64,000 nt of DNA. Source: Deinandra increscens subsp. villosa (Eukaryota; Streptophyta; Magnoliopsida; Asterales; Asteraceae). This document shows, one piece after another, positions 22,445 through 32,828 of the stretch; position 1 is the first letter of the stretch, and each line of letters starts with the position of its first letter. Below the pieces are notes generated by a model. That model did no database searches. It saw nothing but the letters and a program-made list of their open reading frames with translations, and was not told the origin of the DNA. The stretch lies in the NCBI GenBank assembly GCA_039602395.1, contig JBCNJP010000008.1, positions 18,420,354 to 18,484,353 on the forward strand, written 5' to 3'. The position numbers were made by a program, and so were the translations under genes.

Positions 22445-23757
22445 ATCAAGTGGTCCGACGTTACCAATTTGATAATGGCTATCGCGACCGCTATACAAAT
22501 ACCTAACTTAAAATGTAGCAGGGCAAGATAGGGCATCGAACCAAGGGAGTTGGTGGTTATTAGCCACTCTAATTATCTAACCTAATTTACGAACCTAGAA
22601 TACTGTCACTATCCTAAGGTGTACTACTAAACTAACTTAACCTAATCAATTAACTAAAGTGCCTCTTGGCTGTTGAATTTGGTTGTTGGTTGCAAAGCTA
22701 AAATTAATGATTAACTAATACAAACTTATTTAACTAACTTGCAATTGGTTGATTGTAACTTATATTACTAAAAAGCTAATCACCTTAAGATCCTGCCTAG
22801 TAAATTACTGATCTCGCACTTGGGAATCTAACCTAGAAATCACATAGACATTATTGTGCTAACATTTAACCAACCTAACCAACTGATTATCATGCACGTA
22901 CTAAGTATTATCCTACAGCTATGTTCAAAGAGGTAGTCCGGGAGCGAGGGGGGGGGGGGGGTATGAACAATAACAAACAATAAGAATTAATCAAACAAGC
23001 ACTGACATTTATAGATTGTCACAGATCTAATCCCATCTAATAGATAGAAACCCTAGTTTAAAATCAGAAAAACACTAACCTTCACCTAAAGTAATAAAAA
23101 AGAAAATTAGCCACTCATCATCTTAAAAGAAAACATTAAAAAAAATAGAAGAAGAAAATTGAGTTCAAGTTTAGTCTCCACAAGTCAAGGCTTCATCGCC
23201 ACCCTCTGACTTCCGAATGCCCTCCTGATGTTGCCTTGTGTTTCCGTGAAACAGCCTAGGGCTGTCGATTCCCCTTGTTCCGTATGTCATTCCTCCAATT
23301 TAGTTTATGCCTTTCGGTTTCACTGGGCCAAGGGCCCAAGCGAACTGTCCCTATTTGTGTTGCAGGTGAGTGGACACATTAGCTCAAATCCAAATCTTTT
23401 AATATGTTTCAGCCCAAATAAACTTAAGTCTTATGATGGTTCAATCTAGTTTAGTCCATGTGCATGAATAAATCCATTCAATTGCTTTTCGACTTTGAAA
23501 CTCACGTGAATTAGTTCCACCACCTAAATGAATCATGAATTCAATAATAAAAAACTTTAGATTAAACATAAGATATAATCCTTAACATAAACATTTTATA
23601 ACTAAAGTACATAAAAGTCATTTATTTACTATTTAGCTTGTTTTCTTTTTAACCAACAAAATATAAAAACTGATTAAATTAATATCTTTTAGACCCAACT
23701 CGTAACGTTTAAGGGACGATTAATATAAAATAATATACACTTTTTAACCGCTCATCA
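22445..23757. mobile_element. Unclassified 1.3 kb insertion in the aORF (solo-LTR-like)
   Basis: The aORF reading frame stops at about 22444 and resumes at 23758. AGTCTCC occurs at both edges (22438-22444 and 23757-23763), a candidate target-site duplication. The insert is AT-rich and non-coding, contains a G14 run (22948-22961), and ends ACCGCTCATCA. Reversed, it starts TGATGAGCGG, like some gypsy LTRs. The short frame at 23228-23449 has no protein-like features. Class not settled. Confidence 0.55.
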
Positions 23758-25249
23758 GTCTCCTGCTTCATTAAATTCAACACCAGCTGATCCTTTTGTA
23801 TCATCTGAAGTGGAGATAGTGATTTCTTCTTTGAATCAATCAAGTACAGTTACAAGATATCTTGGATCTACGAAGCCTGTATCGACAAGCATAACACCTT
23901 CAGCAACTGTTGGTGCTCAATATGTTAATCAGTCACTGGGAACTTCTTCTGTTCCAGTTTCTTCAACCACTACAACTCCATCGTTTGCAGATGTTAATAT
24001 AAATGTATCTTTGAGTGGCATCTCTTATTCACAGCTTGATATCTTCAGCAGTATACTCACTGATTGTCAAGCTCAGATAGCTGAGTTAAATGCTAGAGAT
24101 GAAGCCAAGACAAAGCTAATTGGAGAGTTGAAAGCTAACGAAGAAGTTCAATCAAACCATATCGTTGAATTGAGAAGAGATCATCAACAACTGAGAATTG
24201 GCAATGAGGCTAAAACTCAAGAGATTTTGAAATTGAAGTTGGCCAGTTCTTCCCAAGAAGCACAATTATCACAGATGAATGAGCAGATCAAATTTCTGCT
24301 TAGCAAATTTGCTGCACAGGGGGAGTTGGGATGTAAAGATGATGTGCTTAGATACTTAAACGATAATTCGGATTGTGATGATCCCGAAGGTGCAACTGTA
24401 CTTGATTGATTCAGGCTTGGGTGATAGTACTTCTGCATCCAAGGGGGGTCTAATTCTAGAGATGCGATGCCAATATCACCAATTTCGTCAAACCAAGCTG
24501 CTAAGAGCATTCATGAGATCGGCACAATTTTAGAAGACGTGGAGTTTGTCTATGAACTCACCCAAGCACAAATTCCAGCCATCTTTGATCTTAATGACGA
24601 GGAGATGAAGAAAGCCGCCGAAGCTGAGGCCGAGGTTTATGAATCCTAAAAAACAGAAGATGATGATAATTTGTATGATGAGATTGAGGTTAAAGATATA
24701 ACCGAAGAGGAGTATCCCGATCTTTACTCCAATTTCAACAACCAAGATGATGATGTATTTGAAGTATTTCCGAAAGATAAGGGCGATGAAGCTGAGGTTA
24801 AATTAAAAAGTAAAGAAGCTGAAAAGGCAGATGACCCGATTGTGAAAGAGGCCAACGAACAAAAACAACCCAAAGATTATGATGAGAAGACTGGTGAAGC
24901 GGTGATTGTGGTTGAGGAAGATAACAAATTTGTTTGAGTTTTTGATCCCATATGGTTGATAAACATGTCAAAGGCTGATATAGACAAATTGTATTATAGC
25001 CGGATCTTGTTCCACCCAGACTACATGGAACAGGCGTTACAATTTCAGAACGTGATCCGGATATGCTTCGCTTTCGATATCTATGCTGGGAGGAATCATG
25101 AGATGATGTGGACCGAGATTGGAGCTGAAGCTTGTAGATGTAAGAATCTGGACCAGCATTTGCCAAGGGGGAGTTTGTTGATATATGAAGTGGCAAGTTG
25201 CTGGATCAGAATGTTGAAAAAGATAGCAGAAAACAAGAACTTACCTTAG
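23758..25249 (+). pseudogene. aORF of element G, C-terminal half
   Basis: Continues the aORF after the insertion: a Ser/Thr-rich region, then a coiled coil (about 24030-24300: QAQIAELNARDEAKTKLIGELK...), an acidic segment (EEYPDLYSNF), and a C-terminal motif SKADIDKLYYSRILFHPDYMEQALQF. Element L (63969-61631 minus) has the same order and nearly the same motif. Relative to L, G lacks roughly 130 codons before EKTGEAVIV. Frameshifts near 24410 and stops near 24648 and 24936. The final frame runs past the LTR start (25176) to a stop at 25247-25249. Confidence 0.8.
25165..25175 (+). other. Polypurine tract of element G
   Basis: AAGGGGGAG directly precedes the LTR start TGTTGATA. The identical context (CCAAGGGGGAGTTTGTTGATA) precedes the LTR of element L on the minus strand at 61500. 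Confidence 0.8.
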
Positions 25250-25542
25250 TCAGCCAAACTGTCCCGAACTGAGCCAAACTGGCAACTGAAGTGCCAGTTT
25301 GGGTGAAGTCCAGTTCGGGTAGTCGGGTATAGGTATAAATAGGTTTCTTGTTTAGAAATTTAGTAAGAGTTTTGCTACATTTGTGTTTTTGAGTGTGTAG
25401 TTATTTGAGTGCTCTCATTACTTCTGTACTTCTGGTTTGTGCAAGTTATATGAAGTATTGAGTTTTATTTACATCGTAAACTTGTTTTTCGTGATCAGAT
25501 GGCTTGAGACTTTGCGGGATCCATCCGTCTAGCTCACTTTCA
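25176..25542 (+). mobile_element. Copia 3' LTR of element G
   Basis: Starts TGTTGATATATG and ends near CACTTTCA. It aligns in layout with the solo LTR 26490-26819 and the L LTR 61141-61499: same TGTTGATA start, TATA box, CT-rich R, and GATCCA...GCTCA end. It joins element H sequence on the right. Confidence 0.8.
25253..25341 (+). promoter_or_regulatory. GCCAAACTG / CCGAACTG word array and TATA box (LTR G)
   Basis: GCCAAACTG occurs twice, with reverse words CCAGTTTGG and CAGTTCGGG, then TCGGGT twice, within 75 bases. TATAAATA is at 25334-25341. CCAAACTGGCA and TGCCAGTTTGG are exact complements and can form a hairpin. Confidence 0.72.
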
Positions 25543-26489
25543 TAATGTTTTCTTGGGGGCTCAAAGTTTCTTTCTAAATGAGATTGATCTTGAATTTTTG
25601 ACTCTCAAAAGTTGACTTTCTTGTTGACAATATAATCATCACCATCCACTCTTGATTTTACTGATGTTTCCATTTTTTCAGCTGTTTGACTTTTGACAGC
25701 TTAACTAATTTTCAAAAAGGGATTGTGGTGACAGTGAATTGCAATTAGACCAATTTTTCCACAGATTAAGCATTCCTTTAACATTTTATTTTTAGGAATA
25801 GTCTCAAGTTTTTTTTAGAAAAAGTAACTGAAGGTGTTTTCTTGATTTTATCTGAAGTATCTTCTAACGCACCAGATTCAGTCTTTTCAGTTTCCTAAAA
25901 TCTTTAACACTTTCATCAGAAATGCTGTATAACTGAGGTTTAACAGTTGGAGTGACTACCTTTTCTTTCATAGCACTTTCTGATGAGGTTTCATCAGTTT
26001 TAGATGTCTATTCAGATATCTCATTAGAAATTTTACTTTCTCCACCAGTTTTAATAATGGGGTCAGGGGTAAGTTGAACTTTTGTTTCTTTAATCTTAAC
26101 CTTTTCCACACATTCAGTGTAAAAATCAGGATGAGTGACTTTATTATACCCAATCCCATTATTCATATTGTTTCCTGTTACTATCTGATTTTGCCACAGT
26201 TTTAAATGTTATTCATTGCTGGCCTGGAGTTTTTCACAGCCAGCATTGACATCAGAAAGTTTGATTTCAGAGATGCTCAATTCAGATCTTACATCCCCAC
26301 ATTCTTTGTTTGCAATTTCTAATTTAGAAAGCAAAACCTTAATTTGAGTGATAAGATTGGATTTATCATGTTTTAGAGTGCTAATACTATTGATTCGCTC
26401 TTCAATCTTGTTATTATAGGCAATGTCAGCTTTTCTTGAGTATTCTTTAATTTCTTTTAGACTTGCCATTTCCTTAATGAGTTCCAGGT
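25543..26489 (-). pseudogene. Copia element H: degraded coiled-coil part of gag-pol (3' side)
   Basis: The minus strand carries a coiled coil (26461-26209: MASLKEIKEYSRKADIAYNNKIEERINSI..., with LSISEIKLSDVN) and then Lys/Glu/Ser-rich remnants with several stops. The register and motifs resemble the coiled coils of B, C and F. Pol is absent: at 25543 it meets the LTR of element G. Confidence 0.7.
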
Positions 26490-26819
26490 TGAAATTGCTT
26501 GAGCGTGTGGATCTTCTACTTAGTCGTAATGAAATCAATGTAAACGAGTAACACACGAAGAGTAAATACAAATAAGCTTTGTATTAACCACAATAGACCA
26601 CAGAGTACACTGAGAGAATATATGACCAAGAAGCTAGTTAATTTTACACAAGACAACATATTTATACTAAGCTAAACCCGCTGGTTCGAACGTCAGGTTC
26701 GGCCCAGGGTTCGCTGGGTCCAAACCTGGAGTTCGACCAGAGTTCGGCCATAACCTATTTAGCACAACTTTGTCTTGTATTCGATACTTCACATGACGAT
26801 CAAGAACCATGTATCAACA
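26490..26819 (-). mobile_element. Solo copia LTR, 330 bp, with 5-bp target duplication
   Basis: On the minus strand it runs TGTTGATACATGG ... GCAATTTCA (TG...CA). CAGGT flanks it on both sides (26485-26489 and 26820-26824). Taking out the LTR and one CAGGT leaves the coiled-coil frame of element H open across the joint, so this is a clean insertion reduced to a solo LTR. Same family as LTR G and LTR L. Confidence 0.92.
26659..26753 (-). promoter_or_regulatory. TTCGGCC / GTTCG word array and TATA box (solo LTR)
   Basis: GGCCGAACTCTGG, TCGAACTCCAGG, GCGAACCCTGG, GGCCGAACC and TTCGAACC follow one another on the minus strand. The TATA box (forward TATTTATA, 26659-26666) is about 15 bases further on. 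The words resemble those of the L LTR. Confidence 0.7.
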
Positions 26820-28200
26820 CAGGTTATGCTTTCTATAATTTTCAATTTTGTCTGCAAATGCAGGTTTGCAAAGAAGTGAAAGTACTTAATTTGGAATTTC
26901 AGTATTATCCCTCACTGTATGTAGAAGTATCCATAAATGAAGTAGAGGAGTTATCGGTAGAGTGAGAAGTTTCATTTTCCATCAAAGCATGATTAATGGG
27001 AGAGAATTATTGCATAATTTCTTTCCAATCAACACAACCAGTTTGATTAGCAACAGCAACAGTTGCATGGTTTTGGGTGCTTGAACTTGATGAAGGAGCA
27101 GAGGGACCTTCAGTAGATGCATTTGAAGTTTGAGGCTTTGTGTATGCATTATGAGGTCTCTGGTATTTGTTTCCTCCATCTTTGTTTGCGTTCTCCCTTT
27201 TGGGTTGCTTGCATTTCCTAGCAAAGTGTCCTAATTGGTGACAGTTTTAGCATTTAGCTTTACTCTTGTCAAAACCAATTTAGGCACTTCTATATCCATT
27301 AAACTTTCTGCCAGTTCTCTTATAGAACCTTTGCGTGCGTATGGAGATCATTGCCAGCTGTATGTTTATGTCCATCTCTTCCAGGTCATCAGCATAAAAG
27401 CATTCTAGATTAGATCTAGTGAAGCCACCATGACTGTTCTTTGCACCATGAGCAAAATTGTTATAGAAAAGAGGCATGATTTCCTTACCTCTTGGTGATA
27501 TCGGATAAGTGATCATAGAAGCTTGGTCACTGAAATGACTTTTTTCTTCATGAGTGGTGATAAGTGCAGTGGAGGTTGGAAGTGTTAAATTTGTAGGTTT
27601 GTTCATAACACCTGACTTGTCAATTATTTCCATCTCATTGGCACTTAGCATCCCATGAAGTTCGCTCAACTTTAAAGTCTTGAGATCCTTGTTGTATTTG
27701 ATGCTTACAGTGTATACTATCCAAACATCAGGAAGTGATCTCAGGAACTTTCTGATCACATCGCCATCTTCCATCTTCACTTCATTTCCCTGTAGTTCAT
27801 CAAGAAGTTGAACAAAACGGAGATACTGAGCATTCGTACTCTCACCATTTTTATGAGAGAAGTTCTCGTATCTTTGTTTTAAAACATCTTTCTTGTTTTC
27901 TTTTACTTCATCATTTCCTTCGTACATTTCATTTAATAATTTCCATCAGTCAAAAGCAGTTTTCCAATTTTTTAAACCTACGAGTACCGAATTTGGAAGT
28001 GTTGCCTGTAATGCCCATAGTGCTTTGTGATCTCCCTCAACCATCTTGTGGTCTTCATCGGAATAATGTACAATAGCTTTTACTATGTCTACACTAGGTG
28101 TACTAGCAGATTTTACCTGAGGAATAGTAGGGCCATAAATGACAGACTTCCACATTCGATAATCAGAATGGTGAAGATACCCTATAATACGTAGCTTCTA
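26820..28200 (-). pseudogene. Copia element H gag (UBN2-type)
   Basis: The minus-strand gag starts near 28200. It contains a UBN2-like region (WKLLNEMYEGNDEVKENKKDVLKQRYENF, then VRKFLRSLPDVW-like and LKLSELHGMLSANEMEI) and a CCHC knuckle near 27210-27260 in which a stop codon follows the first Cys. The rest of the knuckle (NCHQLGHFARKC) is intact. Another TGA lies near 27946, before the conserved Trp. It is a more divergent gag than B, F and J, consistent with a different LTR family (see 29046-29703). Confidence 0.82.
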
Positions 28201-29031
28201 CGTTGTTTTGGTAAAAAATCAACAAAGTGATTTCGTATTCCAAACTTAGAATGTGAGGTAGTGTGCTTTAAGGTTAGAATGAAAATATGCCAAAATATAG
28301 AAATTAACACAAGGATGTAACCAAGGAAAATCCAGAATCCTTCAAGTTGACTTTAGGAATCCTGGAAAAAAACCTCGGGAGCCGGCCTGAAGAGCCTGCT
28401 ACCTAGCACTTTTATTGATAAGAACTTAAAAGAATACAAGTGTTTTTGTAGGATTGATCGATCGGACTATATGTTATAATAATTGCAACTCTTAGAGCTT
28501 GAGTATGAGTGAATTGTGTGTTCCTAAACCGATCGAGTCCTCAATTATATAGATGTTACAAAGATAACAAACTTTCCGGGATTCTCAGGATCCTATTCTC
28601 CAACTAACTTGACCGTCAGACCAGCACATCGTCCACTTAGTCCACGTTCTTTAATAGTTGGAGCAGGTCTTTCGGAGGTTGTTGATCATCTAACGGTACC
28701 TGCAATCAAATAAACACATGACAATAATAAGGGTTAGTCGAATAGAAATAAGTCAAGATACCTGAATCGGGGGGATTCCTAGACTACAATAGGATTCTTG
28801 AATAATCTGAGCTTCCTGCGAGCATCCTGAAAATACACCCCAAACATACATATCGAAATTATCGGGCATAAAGGATGGTGGTTTGTTTGAACTACCAATT
28901 TCGTGAGTCACCCATAGTTAAGGATGTACGAAATGAAGGAAAATTGAATTTAACCGGAAAAACAGAGTACGCAAGTAAAACAGAGTTTTAAAACCAATTT
29001 CAAAATAAAATCTTTTAAAACAAGAGCAAAT
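28201..29031 (-). other. Leader of copia element H
   Basis: About 830 bases between gag and primer site with no credible ORF. It holds a TCCTGA/TCAGGA-rich stretch (28345-28380 and 28560-28590, 28740-28830: GGGATTC, ATCCTGA, GATTCCTAGAC), which I read as a weak word repeat. Confidence 0.5.
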
Positions 29032-29043
29032 GCTCTGATACTA
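29032..29043 (-). other. Primer-binding site of element H
   Basis: The minus strand reads TAGTATCAGAGC, one mismatch from TGGTATCAGAGC, two bases from the LTR end. Confidence 0.82.
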
Positions 29044-29045
29044 CT

Positions 29046-29703
29046 TGTAGGATCGAAATCAGGTTACAGAGTTTAACCAATTACAAGATTTTACTTAAGG
29101 TTAACCAGGTGGAAACAAGTTAAGCCTTTTACTCTGTTTCAGTTACACAAGATGGAAATCGAATACGAATTAAGTATAACACTAATATGAATATAATAGG
29201 GCACTATATTTGTTACTTGATGATTCGAAAAGCATACATGAGCGATTTACACACACTTGGAAATTAACAAATACAAGTAACTATATATAGTGCCTAAGAA
29301 ATCAAGGAGAACCCTTGATTTCTCTAAAGATCATCTTGATATTCGAATTAAGATACATGAACTAGAAAAATAATAAACTAGTTTAGAAAATAAAGTGTCG
29401 GCATTTGTCAAGCAAAGAGTAGGTTGCGTCTCTGAAGTGAATCAGACATGTCAGAGACAACTGAAAGAAGTCAAGTTGTCCAAGATAACTCGCCTTATCG
29501 AGGTAACTTGAGTTATCTCGAGCACATCCACTATCCGGGATAAAACTGGCTTCTGAGATAAAATAGTCTCCCGAGGTAACTTTGAGTTATATCAGGCACT
29601 TAGCTCATCCGAGATAACTGGTTACCTCGGTTCTTCTAAGCCTTCTAAGATAACTTTTCTTAGCAGATAAAACACCATTCTTCAGGACAAATAATACCTT
29701 ACA
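29046..29703 (-). mobile_element. Copia H 5' LTR, 658 bp
   Basis: On the minus strand it runs TGTAAGGTATTATTTGTCC ... GATCCTACA (TG...CA). The right edge cuts the coiled-coil frame of element C exactly. The LTR at 48202-48757 (element M) is the same family: same TGTAAGG start, same TATATATAG region, same CCACCTGGTTAA-type and GGATCGA end tracts. Confidence 0.87.
29278..29650 (-). promoter_or_regulatory. GAGATAACT / GAGGTAACT word array upstream of TATA (LTR H)
   Basis: In 29458-29650 AGATAACT, GAGGTAACT, GAGTTATCT and CCGGGATAA words repeat about 15 times in both orientations. CTATATATAG at 29280-29290 is about 170 bases further downstream in the element. LTR M has the same array (48535-48730) and the same spacing. 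Confidence 0.7.
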
Positions 29704-31205
29704 AATATGAGTATAATGTCTTATCTGAGTAGTTCATTTCGTTACAAAAAGAGTTGATGGAAGCTAATACAAAGATTTATGAACTTAAGATAAAAGTTTT
29801 GGATTTGCAAAGACAACTGAAGAATTGTAATAATTCCCCTACTTTTCTGAACTATTTGTATCACTTGGAAAATACAGAAAAGAGTTGCAAAGATGCAAAT
29901 CTCCATCAAGTTCCAGCTCTGATGGTTATGACTTCTTCTTCATCTTGTGCGTTACCAAATAATGAAGTCAAGATTATTCAAAACTTGGTGCTCCTATTTC
30001 TAAAAAGAAGACGAAGTCAAAATCAAAGAAGAAGGATGACGAAGTGTTTGATCTTAGCAAAGCACCTAACTGTGATTCAGATTCAACTTTCTTAGATAAA
30101 GAAAAGGTTTTTGATGGCAGTGGAGGCAAAGTAACTGGTCAAAAGTTTTCAACAATTGAACTTCATCAATCTTTTCTTTCAAATAAAAGTGATCTACTGC
30201 AATCAATGATAAATTTTCTAAACTTGCCAAACAAGGTCACGAGCCATCTAATTCTGTGAGATATACATTCAAACAGAAAAGTGGTGGTTTAGGTTATGAA
30301 TATGAAGAGGTTCATGTTAGTGAAGCTAAGCACAAGTCCAAGAAGAAGATAAGTCTGTTGCAAAGAAGTTTGATAAGGATGGTGCTACGAGTTTTGATAA
30401 GCATGAATCTGATGCGGGAAAAGGTTTGGATGCAAACATTGAGCGTTTGTATCAGTTTGCAAAAGTGTTTGTTACTGAGTTTGATAATCAGTTTCATTCA
30501 ATGCATAAAGAAGGAATCAGGGGTACAAAACAGAAGAAGAAGACCTCGACATACTCTCCAAGGGCTAGTTATCATTCGTCTAGAGGTTCTTTATTCTATT
30601 CAAATAATACTTCTCTGAATCCTACATCACACTGGGCGTCTACAAGCAGCTTACCATGTGATGATTTTTATGATAATTTTGGTTCTACTCATGATTATTA
30701 TAATTTTCAGGAATCCCGGAAGACAAGGACAAAGAAACGAATTGTTAAGACCATTTACTATAATGGTACAATGGATGAATTTGGAAATCCTATTTCCATA
30801 GTTGTCACTGATCGTTGATGTTGTTACCAATGACGTAAACATGGTCACATTCAGTTGCATTGTCCTGAGAATGATAAGGAACCATTTGTTGGAAAAAGTA
30901 CCACATTCATAGATTCATGTGGCAGAATTTTTACTGAGTCCACACCCATATTCTTTAAACCTCAAAGAAAATATGTTTCTAACTCTGATAGACGTGTGGG
31001 TGATTCATCAATGGATGATGGCTCAGTGAAAAGCGATAAACCATAGATGCAGTGGCGACCGAAACAGGTTTGTAAGTCCATTGAAGACTTTGTGGAAGAC
31101 ACTGGATGGCCTCAAAGCAAAGGCTTAGGTCACTTTGAAAGCAAAATGTTTATGTCTAGTGTACGTAGGTACTTTAAGAAGACCTGTCGGCGATTGCGAA
31201 GTTAT
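29704..31205 (+). pseudogene. Copia element C: coiled coil, linker and second zinc knuckle
   Basis: The frame emerges at the LTR edge. It has LKIKVLDLQRQLKNCNNSPTFLNYLYHLE, shared almost word for word with element F, then Lys/Ser-rich linker, a Tyr/Asp/Phe-rich segment (DDFYDNFGSTHDYYNF), a damaged knuckle (HGHIQLHC) and a phosphate-rich tail ending about 31205. A TAG at 29730-29732 replaces a Gln, and frameshifts lie near 30040, 30250 and 30820. No protease, integrase or RT follows: the untranslated 3' region begins at once. Its gag lies on the other side of element H or is lost. Confidence 0.8.
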
Positions 31206-31760
31206 TAATAGTGGAGTATCGTGCTTAATTTAATCTTTAAAGACTCAATATCTCAAATTGATTTTCTACAATCTCAAACATGGAAAGTATCCGTGTTGAT
31301 CAATCAATTTTCTTTCTTTAAAGTTTTCTTTATAGTTTAGGGGAGATTTACTCTTTTAGGGGGAGAAAATTGAAAAAGTAAAAACTAGTGTCTTTGCATT
31401 TAGAGTTTTTCATTTTAGGGGGAGAAAATAGCAACGCAAAATATAAAAAAAGTAAAAAAGATCAAAACTTTGAGAAATTGATCATTGTGAAATGATGTTA
31501 CATTGGGTAGCGTTTCTGACTCATGAATAATAGAGTAGATGAAAAAGCCATAAGACCATTGGTTGATGTGCTAGGTAGGCTCGGAAAATTAGAAGTATGC
31601 ATAAGTGATATAAACTAAATGCATTGACCTAGTGGACAACATATTGAAGTGTATATCATGATATATATAAAAGTAATTGTGATAAAGAAAAATGGGAAGT
31701 AAATGTGTAAAGATGTGTTTATTTTGAAAGATTTAAACTTGTTTGATTTTCTTTATTTTT

Positions 31761-31820
31761 TCAAATGATCAGACTATCTCTGCGTATACGGAAGTATCGA
31801 CCTGATAGTTGTTTATTTGA
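31761..31820 (+). ncRNA. 3'UTR hairpin 1 of element C
   Basis: Outer arms TCAAAT (31761-31766) and ATTTGA (31815-31820). Inner arms ACTATC (31773-31778) and GATAGT (31804-31809). The loop holds CTGCGTATACGG and GTATCGACCT. Putative structured RNA element, not shown to be independent. Confidence 0.6.
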
Positions 31821-31846
31821 GGTTCTGCTTTATTTTCTTTGGTGTT

Positions 31847-31912
31847 TTGTTCAAACATCGGATTCTCTATGCGTATATGTGAGTTTCGACCTGAGAATTG
31901 TTGTTTGAACAA
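31847..31912 (+). ncRNA. 3'UTR hairpin 2 of element C
   Basis: Outer arms TTGTTCAAACA (31847-31857) and TGTTTGAACAA (31902-31912) are perfectly complementary over 11 bases. Inner arms ATTCTC (31862-31867) and GAGAAT (31893-31898). The loop holds ATGCGTATATG and TTTCGACCT. Stem sequences differ from hairpin 1 while the loop words are kept. Confidence 0.65.
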
Positions 31913-31956
31913 CTTCAACTTGTTTTATTTTTCTTATTTTGTTATATATATCCGAG

Positions 31957-31991
31957 ACCTTATATGCGTATCAAAAGATCGAACTTAAGGT
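31957..31991 (+). ncRNA. 3'UTR hairpin 3 of element C
   Basis: Arms ACCTTA (31957-31962) and TAAGGT (31986-31991) around ATGCGTATCAAAAGATCGAAC. The equivalent in element J (44010-44044, minus) pairs GCCTTA with TAAGGT through one G-U. Confidence 0.6.
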
Positions 31992-32526
31992 AGACGATTT
32001 AACGTTCTATTTTATTTTTGCATGGAACACAGTTGACGGTATCATGAATATTAAACACTATGTGAGATTCACAAGTGTAATCACATGAAAAATATGTGAA
32101 ACATATCTGAATATGTCTGATAGTGTGGGGTCCAATTGTCAAAGCAAGTAAATAATACCTTAACATATCCTGATGTTATGAGTATGATTATTCCTGAGCT
32201 TATGATGGCCAAATTATACCAGCAAACAACATGGCTTGTGTGCTTCAATAGTTGACACTGAAGTGTAGCTAGAGTGTTATGACCAATATGATCCCAAATG
32301 GTGATCTTTCTCATAACAAAAATAGAGTGTGATTCAGTATTACATTTATGTTTTCATTTCAGAAAAACCAAAAAAAATATTGGTGTGTTTTAAAAAACTA
32401 AAAAAAAAGACTTTAGGTGCATTTTGATATAAAGTTTATAAAAGCCAAAAGTATTTTATTTCTTGTTCATTTTCGATCTGATCGACACGTGATACAATCA
32501 AATTTTCAAAATCTGATTTCAAAATA

Positions 32527-32623
32527 TCATGTCTCTAACCTGCATCTCGCCCAAGATTAAAATATTTTTTGTGAAATAGAAAACCGCAGTTCTGTCTTCT
32601 GAAGATGCAGGTTAGAGACATGA
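32527..32623 (+). repeat. 21-bp perfect inverted repeat before the polypurine tract of C
   Basis: Arms at 32527-32547 (starting TCATGTCTCTAACC) and 32603-32623 (ending GGTTAGAGACATGA) are exact complements with a 55-base loop. The right arm resembles element J at the same place; the left arm does not, so the left arm looks like a recent copy of the right. Confidence 0.88.
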
Positions 32624-32633
32624 CTCAAGCAAG

Positions 32634-32648
32634 GTGAAAGGGGGAGAT
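32634..32648 (+). other. First polypurine tract of element C
   Basis: GTGAAAGGGGGAGA followed by TTGTTAGAAGC. The same context (GTGAAAGGGGGAGTTTC) lies in J at 43340-43352 on the minus strand. A second tract follows at 32829. Confidence 0.65.
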
Positions 32649-32828
32649 TGTTAGAAGCAAATGAAGATCTCATTTACAAGTGGTTCAGTGATATGATCTT
32701 GTTCTAGCCATGCAAGATCTACTGCAACTAGTTTCAAGCTTCATAATTAAAGATCAATGATACATTGAAGATCAGTTCTAGAAGACTAGAGTCAAAGTGT
32801 TGAACAAATAGAACAGATAAATCACACG

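Larger units (their letters stand above)
31206..32637 (+). other. Long 3' untranslated region of element C, homologous to that of element J
   Basis: Non-coding, AT-rich, with AGGGGGAG tracts (31333-31430), then a stretch matching J (44500-43340 minus) at many points: CTCATG near 31520, GAAAAAGCCATAAGA, TAGGTAGGCT, GTGGACAACAT, three hairpins (31761-31991), AGTGTGGGGTC/ACACTAT words near 32110, and TTCTGTCTTCTGAA near 32590. This shared block is about 1.1-1.3 kb and outlasts the coding regions, which suggests it matters for propagation. Confidence 0.78.

Noticed and set aside
23228..23449. Small ORF in the 1.3 kb insertion
   Set aside because: Insertion is otherwise non-coding and the frame has no recognisable motif.
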